Source of the DNA: Euclidia mi
Lineage: Eukaryota; Arthropoda; Insecta; Lepidoptera; Erebidae
Direction: 5' to 3'
Length of the DNA stretch: 64,000 nucleotides
NCBI GenBank assembly: GCA_944739405.2
Contig: OX123182.2
Location: 101,659,279-101,723,278, forward strand
Part shown: one piece after another, positions 45,427-56,276 of the stretch
Position numbering within the stretch: position 1 is the first letter of the stretch
Layout: each line of letters begins with the position of its first letter
Made by a program: the position numbers and the translations under genes
Notes under the pieces: generated by a model
Database searches by the model: none
Seen by the model: the letters and a program-made list of their open reading frames with translations, nothing else
Told to the model about the DNA's origin: nothing

Positions 45427-45530
45427 TTTATTACACCTATAAAAGATAAAAGTGGGTGTTTAATATGCCTCTGCCTACCCCTTTGGGGAAACAGGCGTTG
45501 AGTCTATATATGTATGTATAAAAGTTAAAT
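45427..45530 (+). repeat. SINE family A, 3' fragment
   Basis: GTGGGTGTTTAATATGCCTC, TGCCTACCCCTTTGGGGAAA and AGGCGTTGAGTCTATATATG match the 3' end of family A. The tRNA head is missing. Confidence 0.65.
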
Positions 45531-46539
45531 TCTTAGACAATAATAAATTTTGCGCTAAATTTTGCGCATCAGTCGAAAGGAGCGTAGTTTATACCGTAAT
45601 CCAACGCTAAACTGTTAATTATCCATGGTAATAAACGCGCAATGAACGCTGAAAATAGTTAATTGATAATGCCTTTATTGCCTGAAAGCATGTTACAGAA
45701 TAGTGCTATTACCTAATTTTGTCTACTATTTACAGTCTAATTCGCCTATTTGAAACGTAGCGACACTGAAATTGATTCTGAAAATAAAATCATCCAAACG
45801 ACCATACGCAAACATTATACCACAAGGTGATGTATATGCATAGCTTTTATCTAGTGTTCTGGATATATGTAAATTATTAATATTATTTGCAGCCTAACTT
45901 GTCACACTGCATGGCAAGGCCTCCCTACCCTCTTTCCACCACTCTCTCTATAATTAGCAAAAGAATATTATAGCCCTGAAAATATTTATATTCGAAATTT
46001 GGTGATCACTTGCACTGAGAATTTAGTGCGAGTCATATCTCGACGAGAACAATATTGCTTTAAAAGTGCTTTAATAATAGTCTGTTAAGGCCACCAGGGA
46101 GAGCATTAATTACAAAATGTATGGGAATTGTTCCCATCGAGAATCGACTCAATACTCGATCAAAAGTCGCAAAATCCCCTGATGATCACTGCATCCGTGT
46201 TGATGACGGTTCCTGTAGTGTCGGAATGTCGTTACATCAAAACCATGTTACGTGGTATCAAATATGTCTCTATAAAAATTTTGATTACATCACTGGGAAG
46301 CCGTTCTTCAGATGAAGTCCACAAAACTTTCACTCATTAGATATCTGATATTATGCAAAATAAAACAGCAGTGAAGAAAATCGTTTGCGTATAATCGTCA
46401 AGCAAATCTATGGAAAATTCTTATGCAAGATGCCAATAAGAAAACAAAAACTTGCGCTAATACAGCTGAGATCAAAACTATTTGAACGCGATAAGTAATG
46501 CATTTGCATTATGTTTTGGCATTAACTAGGCTGTTGGTC
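45531..46539. other. no gene seen
   Basis: AT-rich; two overlapping frames of 64-70 codons at 46121-46340 carry no motif. Confidence 0.5.
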
Positions 46540-47160
46540 TTCCCCTCTGTGGGATCTCCACCTTGTCTTGGTGGGGGGGCTGAGTAACCGTGGTTAAGGC
46601 ACCCACGGTGAAGCTAAGCGAGATCCCGGGTGTGGACGCTCCGCGTGGGCTTGATGGAGGCCTGCGCAGGATGCGTACAAAGGTGCGGGTGCGGGGGACA
46701 ATTCTTTCAGTCTCTCGCAGTCGGGCGCGGTCACGGGAGGAGAGGCTTGTCGGTGTTGCGTTGCCGCGCGCCCTATCTCCCGCGACCAAATGGGGGCGCA
46801 CCATTTGTTGCGTCGCGGTGGGGCCGCAGAGGAAGAGGAGATTCGCTGTTGTCGGGTTGTCGTCTCTGCGGACGGCGAGCACTGGGACTGCACCCCGACC
46901 GCCAAAAGGCAAGGAAGCGGAGTAGTGTCCGCGCCGCCTCCCATGTCATAACGAGTCGAGGCTGGCCAACACCAACGGCGGGCCAATCCCGGGCGGGGTC
47001 ACGGAAAAGTATAGTATATATCTATAATCGTGTAACCCACACTACACGGGACCCGTAGGGACACCGCGGTGGTTTTAGTGGGTATGCCCCGCCTTAAGGG
47101 GAGAGCTTCCACACCTCCTCCGCCAATCCCAAGCCCGGTCGATCACACTCTGGCCAGGTT
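46540..47160 (+). other. GC-rich, CpG-rich island, probably part of a retroelement
   Basis: Base composition changes abruptly from AT-rich to strongly GC-rich for about 600 bp. Four overlapping frames of 111-142 codons on both strands (for example 46630-47058 + and 46594-46986 -) are open, as expected when stop codons are rare, and none shows a known domain. The opening GGTGGGGGGGCTGAGTAACC and the CCGTAGGGACACCGCGGTGG / CCTCCGCCAATCCCAAGCCC tract suggest a 5' untranslated region or gag-like portion of a GC-rich LINE, by general resemblance only. A host CpG island is the alternative. Confidence 0.4.
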
Positions 47161-48109
47161 GGCGTCGAGTTGAGATGGCTCATAAAGAGAGTTTCCACCG
47201 TGGTGAATAAAAAACAGGCGGTTGGTCTTGTTGTTAGTCATCTGTTTTTGGACTGTTCTACCGATGCGATGTAAACTTGTCTGAAAAATAAACAAATTTG
47301 AAAATTTCTGATTATATCGAAGTAGGTACGTTGGCAGGGTCGAGCACCTTGCTGCTTGCAAATACTCATCAGCTACCATAACCAATTACTATTACACGGC
47401 TCATATGCTTGTTCGCCACTCTTTTGGTCTTAAAAGAAATTGCAATGTTTACACGCCCAAGAGCTGACACTATAAGCACGATATTCTCAAAAATATACTC
47501 TCACAACTTGTGCTTTTACGAGACTAACTTGAGCTCGTTTAGGATAATGCCCCTTTCGCAATTTTATTTTAGACTAGTTTAAAGCCGCTTTGTAGTCCAT
47601 ATCACTGCTAAAATCTTTGGACTTTAAGCTCCTATTACTTTGTTTTCTTGGATACAAGTCTTTGCATGAAATGAGAGAGCCAAGGCTATAGAGAACTATA
47701 TTTTTCAGAATAAGCAGTATAAAAGTGAGGGTGTTAGCTTAAAGTTGGTTTGTAGGTACCTTTTAAAAAATATGTGAAAACTGTTTTGAGAACACAAATG
47801 CTATTTAGAAAGAACGTACATACTACGTTGAAACGTTGTACTGAACACAAAATCCGTAAGCTAACAATAGTCAGAGAGAAGGTACTGCTGGGTCGTCAAC
47901 CAGTTATGATAGCCATGGCTACGAGTTTCTTGCCTGCTTCTGCGCACGAGCGCTCTACTTCATAAATAGGCACTTTAGTTTTCGAAACTTTATTCTGTCC
48001 AATATTATTCTAAGTTATTATTCTATTATTAGTGTGATATATTACCTACAGATCACACAACATAATTTAAAAATATACAATTATACAAAATAATTTAAAA
48101 ATATATGGA
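47161..48109. other. no gene recognised
   Basis: An 80-codon minus-strand frame (47385-47143) reads HHGGNSLYEPSQL near its end, related to the 42.9-kb stretch. The rest is AT-rich. Confidence 0.4.
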
Positions 48110-48228
48110 AATAAACGGCTGGACACGAAAAGCCGAAAATCATGCTCAGTGGCGTGCCATTGGAGAGGCCTATATGCAGCAGTGGACTCTTGCAGGCTGA
48201 TGATGACGATGATGATGATGATGGAAAT
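48110..48228 (+). repeat. RTE/SINE tail fragment with GATGAT microsatellite
   Basis: GCTGGACACGAAAAGCCG, CATTGGAGAGGCCTATATGC, AGCAGTGGACTCTTGCAGGC and (GATGATGACGATGATGATGATG). Same tail as in SINE family C. Confidence 0.7.
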
Positions 48229-48236
48229 AAACATGT

Positions 48237-48452
48237 CGCTGATCTCGCGGCATAAATATGCGCGTGGGTCGGGCAAAGTGTTATTGGGTTTTTCCGTTAG
48301 AAAATTCTCAGTAGCAGCACGGAGGCTGGTAATGTGCCAGGTACGGCAATAGGCTCGCCCCCTAATACGTGGCACCTAAAAATTCCTGGCGAAATGTGGG
48401 TGTAATATTACGCCTACCCCTTCGGGGATACAGGCGGAAGTCTATAAATAAA
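48237..48452 (+). mobile_element. SINE family A copy lacking its B box
   Basis: Reads GATCTCGCGGCATAAATATG, CGCGTGGGTCGGGCAAAGTG, then the family A body and AATATTACGCCTACCCCTTC, AGGCGGAAGTCTATAAATAA. Compared with 35402-35651, about 30 bases carrying the B box are deleted between GCGCGTGGG and GTCGGGCAAA, and the head start is lost. It is presumably transcriptionally dead. Confidence 0.8.
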
Positions 48453-49111
48453 ACATGTTTGAGTTCAATTCTAGTAAATGAAGACCACAGTGCAGGTGCT
48501 CGGGCAAGAAGGGCATATCAGCAAGAGGCCCATTGTCTGCTCCAGCTGCACTGTGTCTGAGCTCTGGGAGGCACTCCTAACGCAATAAGAGTGGCCGAAT
48601 ATTATGCGGGTCTCATATAGCTGAAACCATTGATACGAAGAAGAAGAATGAAGACCACACTAGAAGAGCCCAGTGGAAAACCAGGGTCATTTCTCAGCCA
48701 TTTCGTGCACCTTTTTATTGGTACCATAATTAAGTTATTTGAATTTTGTTGCTTGAAAAATAAAATAATTGTATGTTTTTTTTATATTATTTTGTTAACT
48801 ATTGAGTGGCAGATATAAATGTTTTGTTTTTCTTTTACACAAGAGAGTTTACTCCAGGTATACAAAACAACCTAACCGTGGATTAAATTGTTTAATTCAA
48901 GGATCACCTAAAGCGTTCGAGTTAAGAGGCATAACCATAGCCATGACTAAATAAAAAGTTAAAAATTAATCAACAAACAAACATAAACCGTGTGTAGTTA
49001 CAAATTCTATTCTATGTAGACACATTTGAAATGCAATTTGTGAAAATAATTTCAATTAAAGTTCTACCATTAGAGGTTCGTAATGCATTTTATTATTAAC
49101 TGGCTTTCATT
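48453..49111. other. no gene seen
   Basis: Includes an AAG-rich spot at 48638-48650; no recognised coding content. Confidence 0.45.
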
Positions 49112-49832
49112 TGTAACGTATGACCGGTACCTACCGAGTGTACGTCATAATACCGTCCATACGCTCGGCCAATCAGAGAAGGCCATCGTCCGTGCTCGTG
49201 AGTTTTGCCCATATTTGGTTAGGCGCCGACACGAACTCTGATGGAGGGCCCAGTATATATAGGGGCCGACAGAGAGACCGGCACCGCTAATGATTGTTAC
49301 CGTGCCTAACTAAATGCTACTACTACTACTTCATACGTGTATCCTGGTCGCAGCTGTGGGTTAGTTACTACATTTACTACGTTAGCGTACTGCCCATCTC
49401 TCTACCTGCTAGCTGAGGCCGGCTGACGCCGCCTGCCTGACTCTATTGGTTGTGGTTTTCCTAATCCTGCTTCCCTTCAGGTTCCAGGACCACCTTAAGG
49501 CTCCGGGCTAGTCTACCTAGACCGCTACACTTCCTGCATCGCCTTCGCGGCGTCACCTCTGCCGAAGAGTCTGCCCTGCCCTGCTCATCGCACTCAGACC
49601 GCCAGCGCCTGCCAACTGAACCAACGGCCTGCTAGGATCTGCCGCTACGCGCAGCCCTTCGAGCAACCTGCCCTGCACACTACCGGAGGGAACAGCGTGG
49701 GAGACTGCAACCCTTAGTGTTCAGGCCAGTGTCGTGTTGTTGGTCGGTCATACTTGGCATAGGAAGCGAGGCAATACTCGGCAAATAAACGCATAGAACC
49801 TTTTCTGCGTTTTAATACCAGAACCCGTTACA
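49112..49832 (+). mobile_element. solo LTR, copy 2
   Basis: Same family as 4313-5046: starts TGTAACGTATGACCGGTACC, ends CCCGTTACA, flanked by CATT at 49108-49111 and 49833-49836. TATATATAGGGGCCGACAGA near 49254 corresponds to the TATA region, and AATAAACGCAT near 49784 to the poly-A signal. It is 13 bp shorter than copy 1 with scattered substitutions and small indels. Confidence 0.9.
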
Positions 49833-49999
49833 CATTAGCACCCCTGATAATTAACTTTTAGCTTAAATTATACAATTACTAAGTGTGGACTAGGTGTACT
49901 TATTAAACTTATGTAAGTAATGGTTATATTCAAAATTCATGATAGTCGTTGTGGAGAGTCGATACCTATCTTTGAATATACTGATATTACTTTTGATTA

Positions 50000-50125
50000 A
50001 AGCCACGAAATGTTGCAATCCCTGTGGTTTGCGGAGAATTGCCGGCAGTCGCTCAGTGAAAAAGCTGACTCCATTCTGAAAGGTAAAAGCCTCATTTGGA
50101 TGCAATCGGGATAACGCTAGCACGT
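50000..50125 (+). repeat. SINE family B, 3' fragment
   Basis: AATCCCTGTGGTTTGCGGAG, GGCAGTCGCTCAGTG and GGGATAACGCTAGCACGTAG follow the order of the family B 3' half. Confidence 0.6.
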
Positions 50126-51589
50126 AGATGACGATGAAAGTTCATATTCAAATCAATGCACTTTTGAAGGCCTATTGAAGGCTAACCGATAAGTAAATAT
50201 TTAATAGGAGGAGTCATTGATTTGATATTTATGAAGACCTGATAGCACGGCATTATGGTTTTGAAGGAAGTTTAAATTAACTAATAGATTGTTTATAAGA
50301 GAAATAGTTTTGATCATCGCACTGCATAGCAAACTTGATGTTCTAGTGATAAGTATTTCGTTATCAGCTGACTTGAGCAAAACAATATTTTAATGACTTT
50401 ATTCCCTGTCTCGTGGTGAACACAATTTAGAAAATTATGATATTGGCAACTACCGCCATGTGTTATCGCCAATCTCGTTTGACTGTTTAGACGGTCATAA
50501 TAAAAGACACGTTTTTAATCCTCGAAGGCTTTGGAACCACATCAGGGCACGGACTCTGCAAACCGACCAAGACCTCGACGCCACAACATCCATGCTATGT
50601 CTCTATGTAACGGACAACCCAATCCAACACCATCTTTGCAATTTAGCAAACAATCTACATGTATCACTATGAAAAAAGGCATCATAATCCAGCAGCTATC
50701 TTCTGCATTACATGGCATACGAGTATACGGCGCAACGGGTCGTACGGAGCTCACATGCGCCACTTACCACATACGGTTGAGTAATTGGCCCGTGAACGCT
50801 GCCTTCCGTTTTCCAAGTAACTCCAGTTCACGCCTTTGTAAGTTAAGTAAACTTTGCTGTCATATCCACAGCTTTTGCTACATTATAATGCTCTTTGCGT
50901 AAACATTTCCGATTTTATTGCCGCATAAAAAAATTCGCGGTGCTGTAAAGTTAAAATATATTTACATTTTAACGTAAACAAAGCTTATTACTTTAACGAG
51001 AGGGTAAGCCGGAATAATAAATAGTTTTAGTCACAATGCGGTAGTAAAATCTGACTAAGTTGAACACAAACAAAAGTTAAGCAGAGATGAACATAAAAGC
51101 CTCTTGCAATCTTAACAATGTGACTTGTAATAGGTACCTACTGATTCATGAAAATGTATTTAATTTCAGACTAAGTACGTTAAATACAATCCAACGTTAT
51201 AATTGTAACAAAATCTTTGTAGAATTGATATTTGATTGGGTGACAATCAGTATTAAGAAACGTTTAACAGCAAATACAGTAAAATCAACAAATAATCAGA
51301 CAAGACAAAGGTACGTGGGCGCATTTAATGCTTCATTAACTAATCATCAAAGATTTCGGTCGTCAAGTTGAATGTTATTTTTGGAGCTTGACTAACACCT
51401 CCGGTTCAATTGCTTACATTCAACAACAAGGGCACGGGTCAGGGGTAACCTGTCCTCTTTTTTTAAATATCGCTAAACACCCAATTATTGCCCTCAACCA
51501 GATGATAAAATTACACAGTACAGATAGATACTTTGTGGAATATAAACCTCGTAGACGGATAAACAAGAATCAATAAAGGGGACAATATG
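50126..51589. other. unassigned; several short open frames
   Basis: Overlapping frames at 50460-50902 (up to 123 codons, plus) and 51087-51371 (94 codons, plus) are open but share no motif with any family I know. Local composition at 50530-50800 is less AT-rich than its surroundings. Nothing supports expression. Confidence 0.35.
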
Positions 51590-51690
51590 AAAAGCTGCTG
51601 GACACAAAAACGGGCTCGCTGGCATACCTTTGCAAATGCCTATATCCAATAGTGGACTATGGCAGGCTAATGATGATGATAATGCTCTAA
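51590..51690 (+). repeat. RTE/SINE tail fragment
   Basis: GCTGCTGGACACAAAAACGG, TGCAAATGCCTATATCCAAT, AGTGGACTATGGCAGGC and TGATGATGAT. Same tail type as 48110-48228. Confidence 0.6.
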
Positions 51691-52028
51691 TGAAACCTTA
51701 ATAAAATCTCATTCAATATAAGATAGATGCGCTTCTAGCCAATCTCCCGTATGTTTTCAAGTTAAATCATCAGGCTGTAACGAACCGGCAAGCCAGCGAA
51801 CATGTTTATTAGACACAGAGATGCCTGTAGCAATTTTCCTTCTTACCGCCACATACATTATGCGACGCAATATGTAAGATACGGTTTTGAAAAAATATTT
51901 TACAGCTTGATGTAGCTGTTGGAAATGTCAGAATGTTTTCAGACAGAATTGGCTGGCTTTAACTTTTTCTCTATTTGAAATTGCCTAAAGTACGATGTTG
52001 GACATGTTTTCCCAAAAAGAAAAATAAA
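51691..52028. other. no gene seen
   Basis: AT-rich spacer between repeat fragments. Confidence 0.45.
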
Positions 52029-52285
52029 TCGACTGCCTCCGTGGTCCAGTGGATAGTGTATGCGACTGCTGATCGGAGGTCGCGAGTTCGATTCCCGGGT
52101 CGGGCAAAAGTGTTACCGGGTTTTTACGAATACTCAGTAGCAGCCCGGAGTCTGGTGATGTGTCCGGTAGCGGCAGTAGGCTCGCCCCCAATACGTGGGA
52201 CCTAAAAATTTATGGCAAAATGTGGGTGTAATATTACACCCACATTTTGCCTTCGGGGATTCATGCGTGAGACTATAAATAAAAA
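52029..52285 (+). mobile_element. SINE family A copy containing a new palindrome
   Basis: Complete head: CGACTGCCTCCGTGGTCCAG (A box TGGTCCAGTGG), then GAGTTCGATTCCCGG (B box). Body: TCGGGCAAAAGTGTTACCGG, AGCAGCCCGGAGTCTGG, AGTAGGCTCGCCCCCA, ACCTAAAAATTTATGG. The 3' end departs from other copies at 52238 and resumes at CTTCGGGGAT; see 52214-52251. A-rich tail at 52280-52300. Confidence 0.88.
52214..52251. repeat. 38-bp perfect palindrome inside a SINE
   Basis: The two 19-base halves are exact reverse complements centred on TAAT|ATTA. Sister SINE copies have only the central 16 bp GGTGTAATATTACACC as palindrome, followed by TCTGCCTACCCC. Here that segment is replaced by the reverse complement of the upstream arm, including an A that is private to this copy (GGCAAAA against GGCGAAA). 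Confidence 0.95.
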
Positions 52286-53213
52286 AAAATGAAAAAATCT
52301 TGTGCTTCAAAAAAATGTTGTGCATTAACTTCTTCTGTTTCTTCCAACATATAGGTATAGTAACCAAATAATTATAGTATTTTCTTGGGTTAACTCGAAT
52401 GTTACACATTGAAACACTTTGGGATCCTTTCTACATTCAAGACAAAACAAATGTCACCTCTGTCTTCCGTGACCACGATTCCTGTAAGTCAATTAATCGA
52501 AGCGTCGTATAATAATTAATGCCTTATGTAGTTTCTAGATCGTTTGATTTAAACATAATCGCAGTAAAAGGAATACATCGCGATAAAATTCGGGATTTCA
52601 ATATAGACCGAACGTAAAGTTTCACACGAACTAAGTATATTATTAGCAAATAAATATCTTTATCTTTTTATGTATCATACATTAACACAACATTATTAAA
52701 CTCTGTAACGTTTAAAAGCGCCCCTGCACTTTAGTAGAAACTGCAAGCGTTTGCACATTTTAATACGAAAATAAATCATTGTCTCAAAGGAATTAAACGA
52801 ATTATAACTCTCTCATGCTTCAACACTTAGACCAGCCGATTTTAATTTCTAGCTAAAATTCAGAGTTTTTTTTAGATCTTCCTATTTATAGGTACAACGC
52901 ATATAATTATAAAGGAACAAAATGATAAACGAAAGGCTGGCCTCAATTCCAGCTACCTACGTATATTATACTGTAAGGCGGAGAAAACTCGTTGAAACAT
53001 GGTAGAAATAAAGAAAACTACTACCAACAATTTAAAGAGGATACTTTCTTACAATCTGCATTAGAGGAGGGTAACAACTGCGTTCAATTTATAAGGGTTC
53101 CAGTAATTACCTAAGGTACCATAAAAATGTAAAGGAAAACCCTAAAAACGTAACTCAAGTAGTTTTCCGTCTACGTAACGTCGCATCGTTACTCGTTATC
53201 TCTATTATTAGAC
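52286..53213. other. no gene seen
   Basis: AT-rich; no recognised content. Confidence 0.5.
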
Positions 53214-53275
53214 AAACGTCTCCTGTTCAAGAGTTGGGACAGAACGCTGTCCCAACTCTTGAACAGGAGACGTTT
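53214..53275. repeat. hairpin: 29-bp perfect arms, 4-nt loop
   Basis: 53214-53242 is perfectly complementary to 53247-53275, loop AACG. The right arm runs into a T run. It is too perfect and short-looped for a typical animal microRNA precursor, and no sister copy exists in the window. Confidence 0.95.
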
Positions 53276-54662
53276 TTTTAATAACTGCCTTTAGGATTAT
53301 ATGTGACACAAAACTAGAAAAGCGAGAATTCCAAGGACAGAGGAGGCTCAGAACACTTTAGGATTTATTTATTAGAAGTGTCCGATGCAAACTAACGATT
53401 TTATAAGCAATTTAAATTCGATTCGTGATTAAAATATAAATGTTACAAATGTGCTTCCATTTCAGTTATGAAAACATACAAATGACCATTTCCATAATTC
53501 ACGTATTATCGTATTCTCTCTGTGCTGTGCTTCGACAAAATAAAGATCTGCTAGTTCGTTCCACCTTATTTTTTCGAATCTGTTTTGTTGTTTCTCTGGG
53601 CTGTTGATTTTCGCTGTGATCCGGTTTTGTATTTGGTTAGTCATTTTTCGTTACCTTGCTAGTATTAGAAATCGACGAACAAGATAAAATGCTTTTAGGC
53701 AAGGGTATTTACGTGTGAGTAGAACACTAACCTGATTCATCGATGATTAGTAATTAAAACATCTTTTATATTATGCCATAGATGCATACCTAAGTGTCGC
53801 TAGTTTATACTTATACCTATCTACTGGATGCACAGTATATGATAAGCACTTAATAACATTTTATTTAAAAGCATTTTGGCTGCACATACCTATGGCGTAG
53901 TGGTGTAACTGGTTGGCTCGTTGTTTAGCACTGCGCCGCATCCCACACACACACAAAAAATTGTGTGATCCATTAAAATTGTTACTTAGAGTCTGGGTGT
54001 TCTTCATGAACACCTATACTCTAAGTTGCAAAATGTAATACATATAGTTCAGGAAAAAACAATTATACGTACGAATACAGAAAGTTGAAGTAGGTTTGAA
54101 ATATTTTAGACATTTTGGCGATAAAAGGTAACGAAGTAATCTCAGTAGCGTGTCATTGCCAAGTTCTTTGCCCATGTATCTAAAGTCGTTCTAAGGTAAT
54201 ACTCATACTATATACCACCAACAAAATAGCTACATAAAGCAATTTCAAAACTTATTCTCATGAACCTTCCACAACCGGAAAACAATCAACATTTTTTACT
54301 TTATCCTACACGATCCATTAACCTCATCTCTTTGTCTCACCTTATGTATTCAAATACTTACGGATAATCAAATGTCTACCGAATTTCCCCTCTGTTTAGT
54401 ACAAATAACATTTTTGAATACGTCATACTCTTCTAATGAATTATTAACGTAATGGCCATCGAATTAATTCCTAACCAGAATTCGATATTCAAATCCATGA
54501 ATAATATTTCGAAGTTCCGCGTCGGGAGATTTGGTGACATATTATAAAGTTTTTACTCTGCATGTTTAAATCATATCATTAGTCTGAAATCAATGTAGGC
54601 GTTGGTAGCTGACATTTGTTAATTAACATGTTAACAACAATAATTATGATCTGAATATAAAT
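53276..54662. other. no gene recognised; one imperfect hairpin
   Basis: A 60-codon minus-strand frame at 53644-53462 (MTNQIQNRITAKINSPEKQQ at its start) has protein-like composition but no recognised family. 53984-54002 pairs with 54008-54026 with two mismatches and a 5-nt loop. Otherwise AT-rich. Confidence 0.4.
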
Positions 54663-54771
54663 TCCTTACTTTACTAACTGACTGACAGACAAGCTACAGC
54701 CAAAACTATTAAGCGCTGGTATCTGAAATTTGGCATGTATGTTCTAAGAAGGGATCGTGTGAAACCTCTAG
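54663..54771 (+). mobile_element. Helitron, internally deleted
   Basis: TAACTGACTGACAGACAAGC, CTGAAATTTGGCATGTATGT and a final CCTCTAG before T match the reverse complement of 40540-40745. The segment between GTTCTAAGAAGGGA and the terminus is deleted and the terminal hairpin is lost. Confidence 0.6.
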
Positions 54772-54835
54772 TAAATAATAAATATAAAAGGTATTAATCA
54801 CTACTCTTAAAACTTTTCAAGCAAAATTTACATAG

Positions 54836-54995
54836 CATACTCAGTAACAGCGCGAAATCTAGTGATGTGCTCGGTAACGGCAATAGGCTCGCCCCCTATT
54901 ACGTGAGACAATTCATGGCGAAATTTGGGTGTAATATTAACACCTCGGCGTATCCCTTAGGGGATACAGGCGTGAGATAAATAAAAAAAATTAAA
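54836..54995 (+). mobile_element. SINE family A, 5'-truncated
   Basis: ATACTCAGTAACAGCGCGAA, CAATAGGCTCGCCCCCTATT, GGGTGTAATATTAACACCTC and GGGGATACAGGCGTGAG, with an A-rich tail. The tRNA head is missing. Confidence 0.78.
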
Positions 54996-55619
54996 GAAAA
55001 ATAAACATAGCCCGATGCTGCGAACTCTACGCCAGTATTAACCCTTTAACGCACACCTTTATGATTTTTTTTAAATTCAGTATATTTCTAAGTAAAAAAA
55101 AATATGTATATTCTAAAGTGTTATTTATTACAACATGTGAAAATATTTTTTTCAGAAACTTGTTATCCAAAATCCAAAAAACCTAGTGGCCAGTTTACTG
55201 ACCACTGACCGTTCTGCATCAATAACTATCCTCATCTAATCAGTGGCTTGTAAACTGGACACTCATAAAAAAATATTATTTTTGGTGAAAATAACGCAGA
55301 AAATAAAATTATTGTGTAGGAAATACATCAGTCTTTAATCAGCCTCAACAACATAACATAATTAGCAAAACATTTTTAACAAAATTAAAGTATTTCTCTT
55401 TCCTATCCTAAAAATAACACAAAAATAAAAATTACATCTTCTCTGAATAAAAACTGGAAAATAAAAAATGAAGCAATTGTGGTATCATAATTATAGAAAA
55501 AGATTATATATTTAACATAGCTATAGCTATAGGCGGCGAAAGCACAGGTGGTAGTGAATGCGGTGGAGCTGTTATGAGTGGCGGTGAAAGCTGAAATCGA
55601 GGTGCTGGTGAAGGAATTT

Positions 55620-55992
55620 GGGGTGACAAAGATCCGTGCGGGGGGGAGCTTAAGAAAATGATTCTGGTTGAATTCAACTTGGGGTGCTCAGGCTGTTGGT
55701 ATTTGAGACAATGTCGTCAAGACATTCATCAGCGTCAGAATCACCACCAATATCAAAATGGATGGTCGTCGGTAATGGCCATTATTTCTGCCCATTCGTC
55801 TTCAGACATCATTTCTAGATCTTGGTATCGAAAGTTATTTCTAAAACAATGAAAAAACAAGAATGAAAACTCAATATACTCAAAATTATTACAGGAACCT
55901 ACAAATCGACACAATGAAAAATACCCAAAACAATTACGATATTCAGTTATAACTACCGAACCCGTATATTTGTACTTATTATGATAAGACAT
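55620..55992 (-). pseudogene. piggyBac-like transposase N-terminal relic
   Basis: Minus strand. The open frame 55992-55753 ends with MMSEDEWAEIMAITDDHPF; a one-base shift then gives DIGGDSDADECLDDIVSNT, and a stop follows near 55675. piggyBac-type transposases begin with an acidic, low-complexity region of this kind before the DDE core, and the D/E-rich run fits. The first codons of the open frame (MSYHNKYKYTG...) look non-coding; the real start is likely the methionine pair before SEDEW. No catalytic aspartate region is recognisable to the left. The assignment depends mainly on the TTAA/CCCT termini. Confidence 0.45.
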
Positions 55993-56069
55993 CCGAGTAA
56001 TATACTGTAATTATATTTCGTGTAAAATGATGTAAATTAAATGTATTAAGTAATCAAAATATATACTTA

Positions 56070-56276
56070 CTAGAGGACGCCAGCAGCTACGCCTGCTTTT
56101 TTTTTAAATTTACCCATTTTGGCCGATCCCGTGGGAATTTCGGGAAATCCCTTCTAAGTGCACCCTTACGGTCCCCAAGGAACATACATGCCAAATTTCA
56201 GCTTCCTGCGCCCAATAGTTTCGGCTGTAGCGTGTCTGTCAGTCAGTCAGTAACGCAAGGATTTTATATATTAAGA
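56070..56276 (-). mobile_element. non-autonomous Helitron, copy 2
   Basis: Minus strand TCTTAATATATAAAATCC to GTCCTCTAG, flanked by A at 56069 and T at 56277. The hairpin AGCAG-GCGTAG-CTGCT precedes the CTAG. Nearly identical to 40540-40745, and nested in the piggyBac-like element. Confidence 0.87.

Noticed and set aside
46630..47058. 142-codon frame as a protein gene
   Set aside because: Equally long frames overlap it on both strands in a GC-rich tract, so openness reflects composition.
52029..52110. Functional tRNA gene
   Set aside because: A and B boxes are present but the cloverleaf is not preserved and the sequence continues into the SINE body shared with other copies.
53214..53275. 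microRNA precursor
   Set aside because: The perfect 29-bp stem with a 4-nt loop lacks the bulges and larger loop typical of animal precursors, and similar palindromes of unrelated sequence occur nearby.
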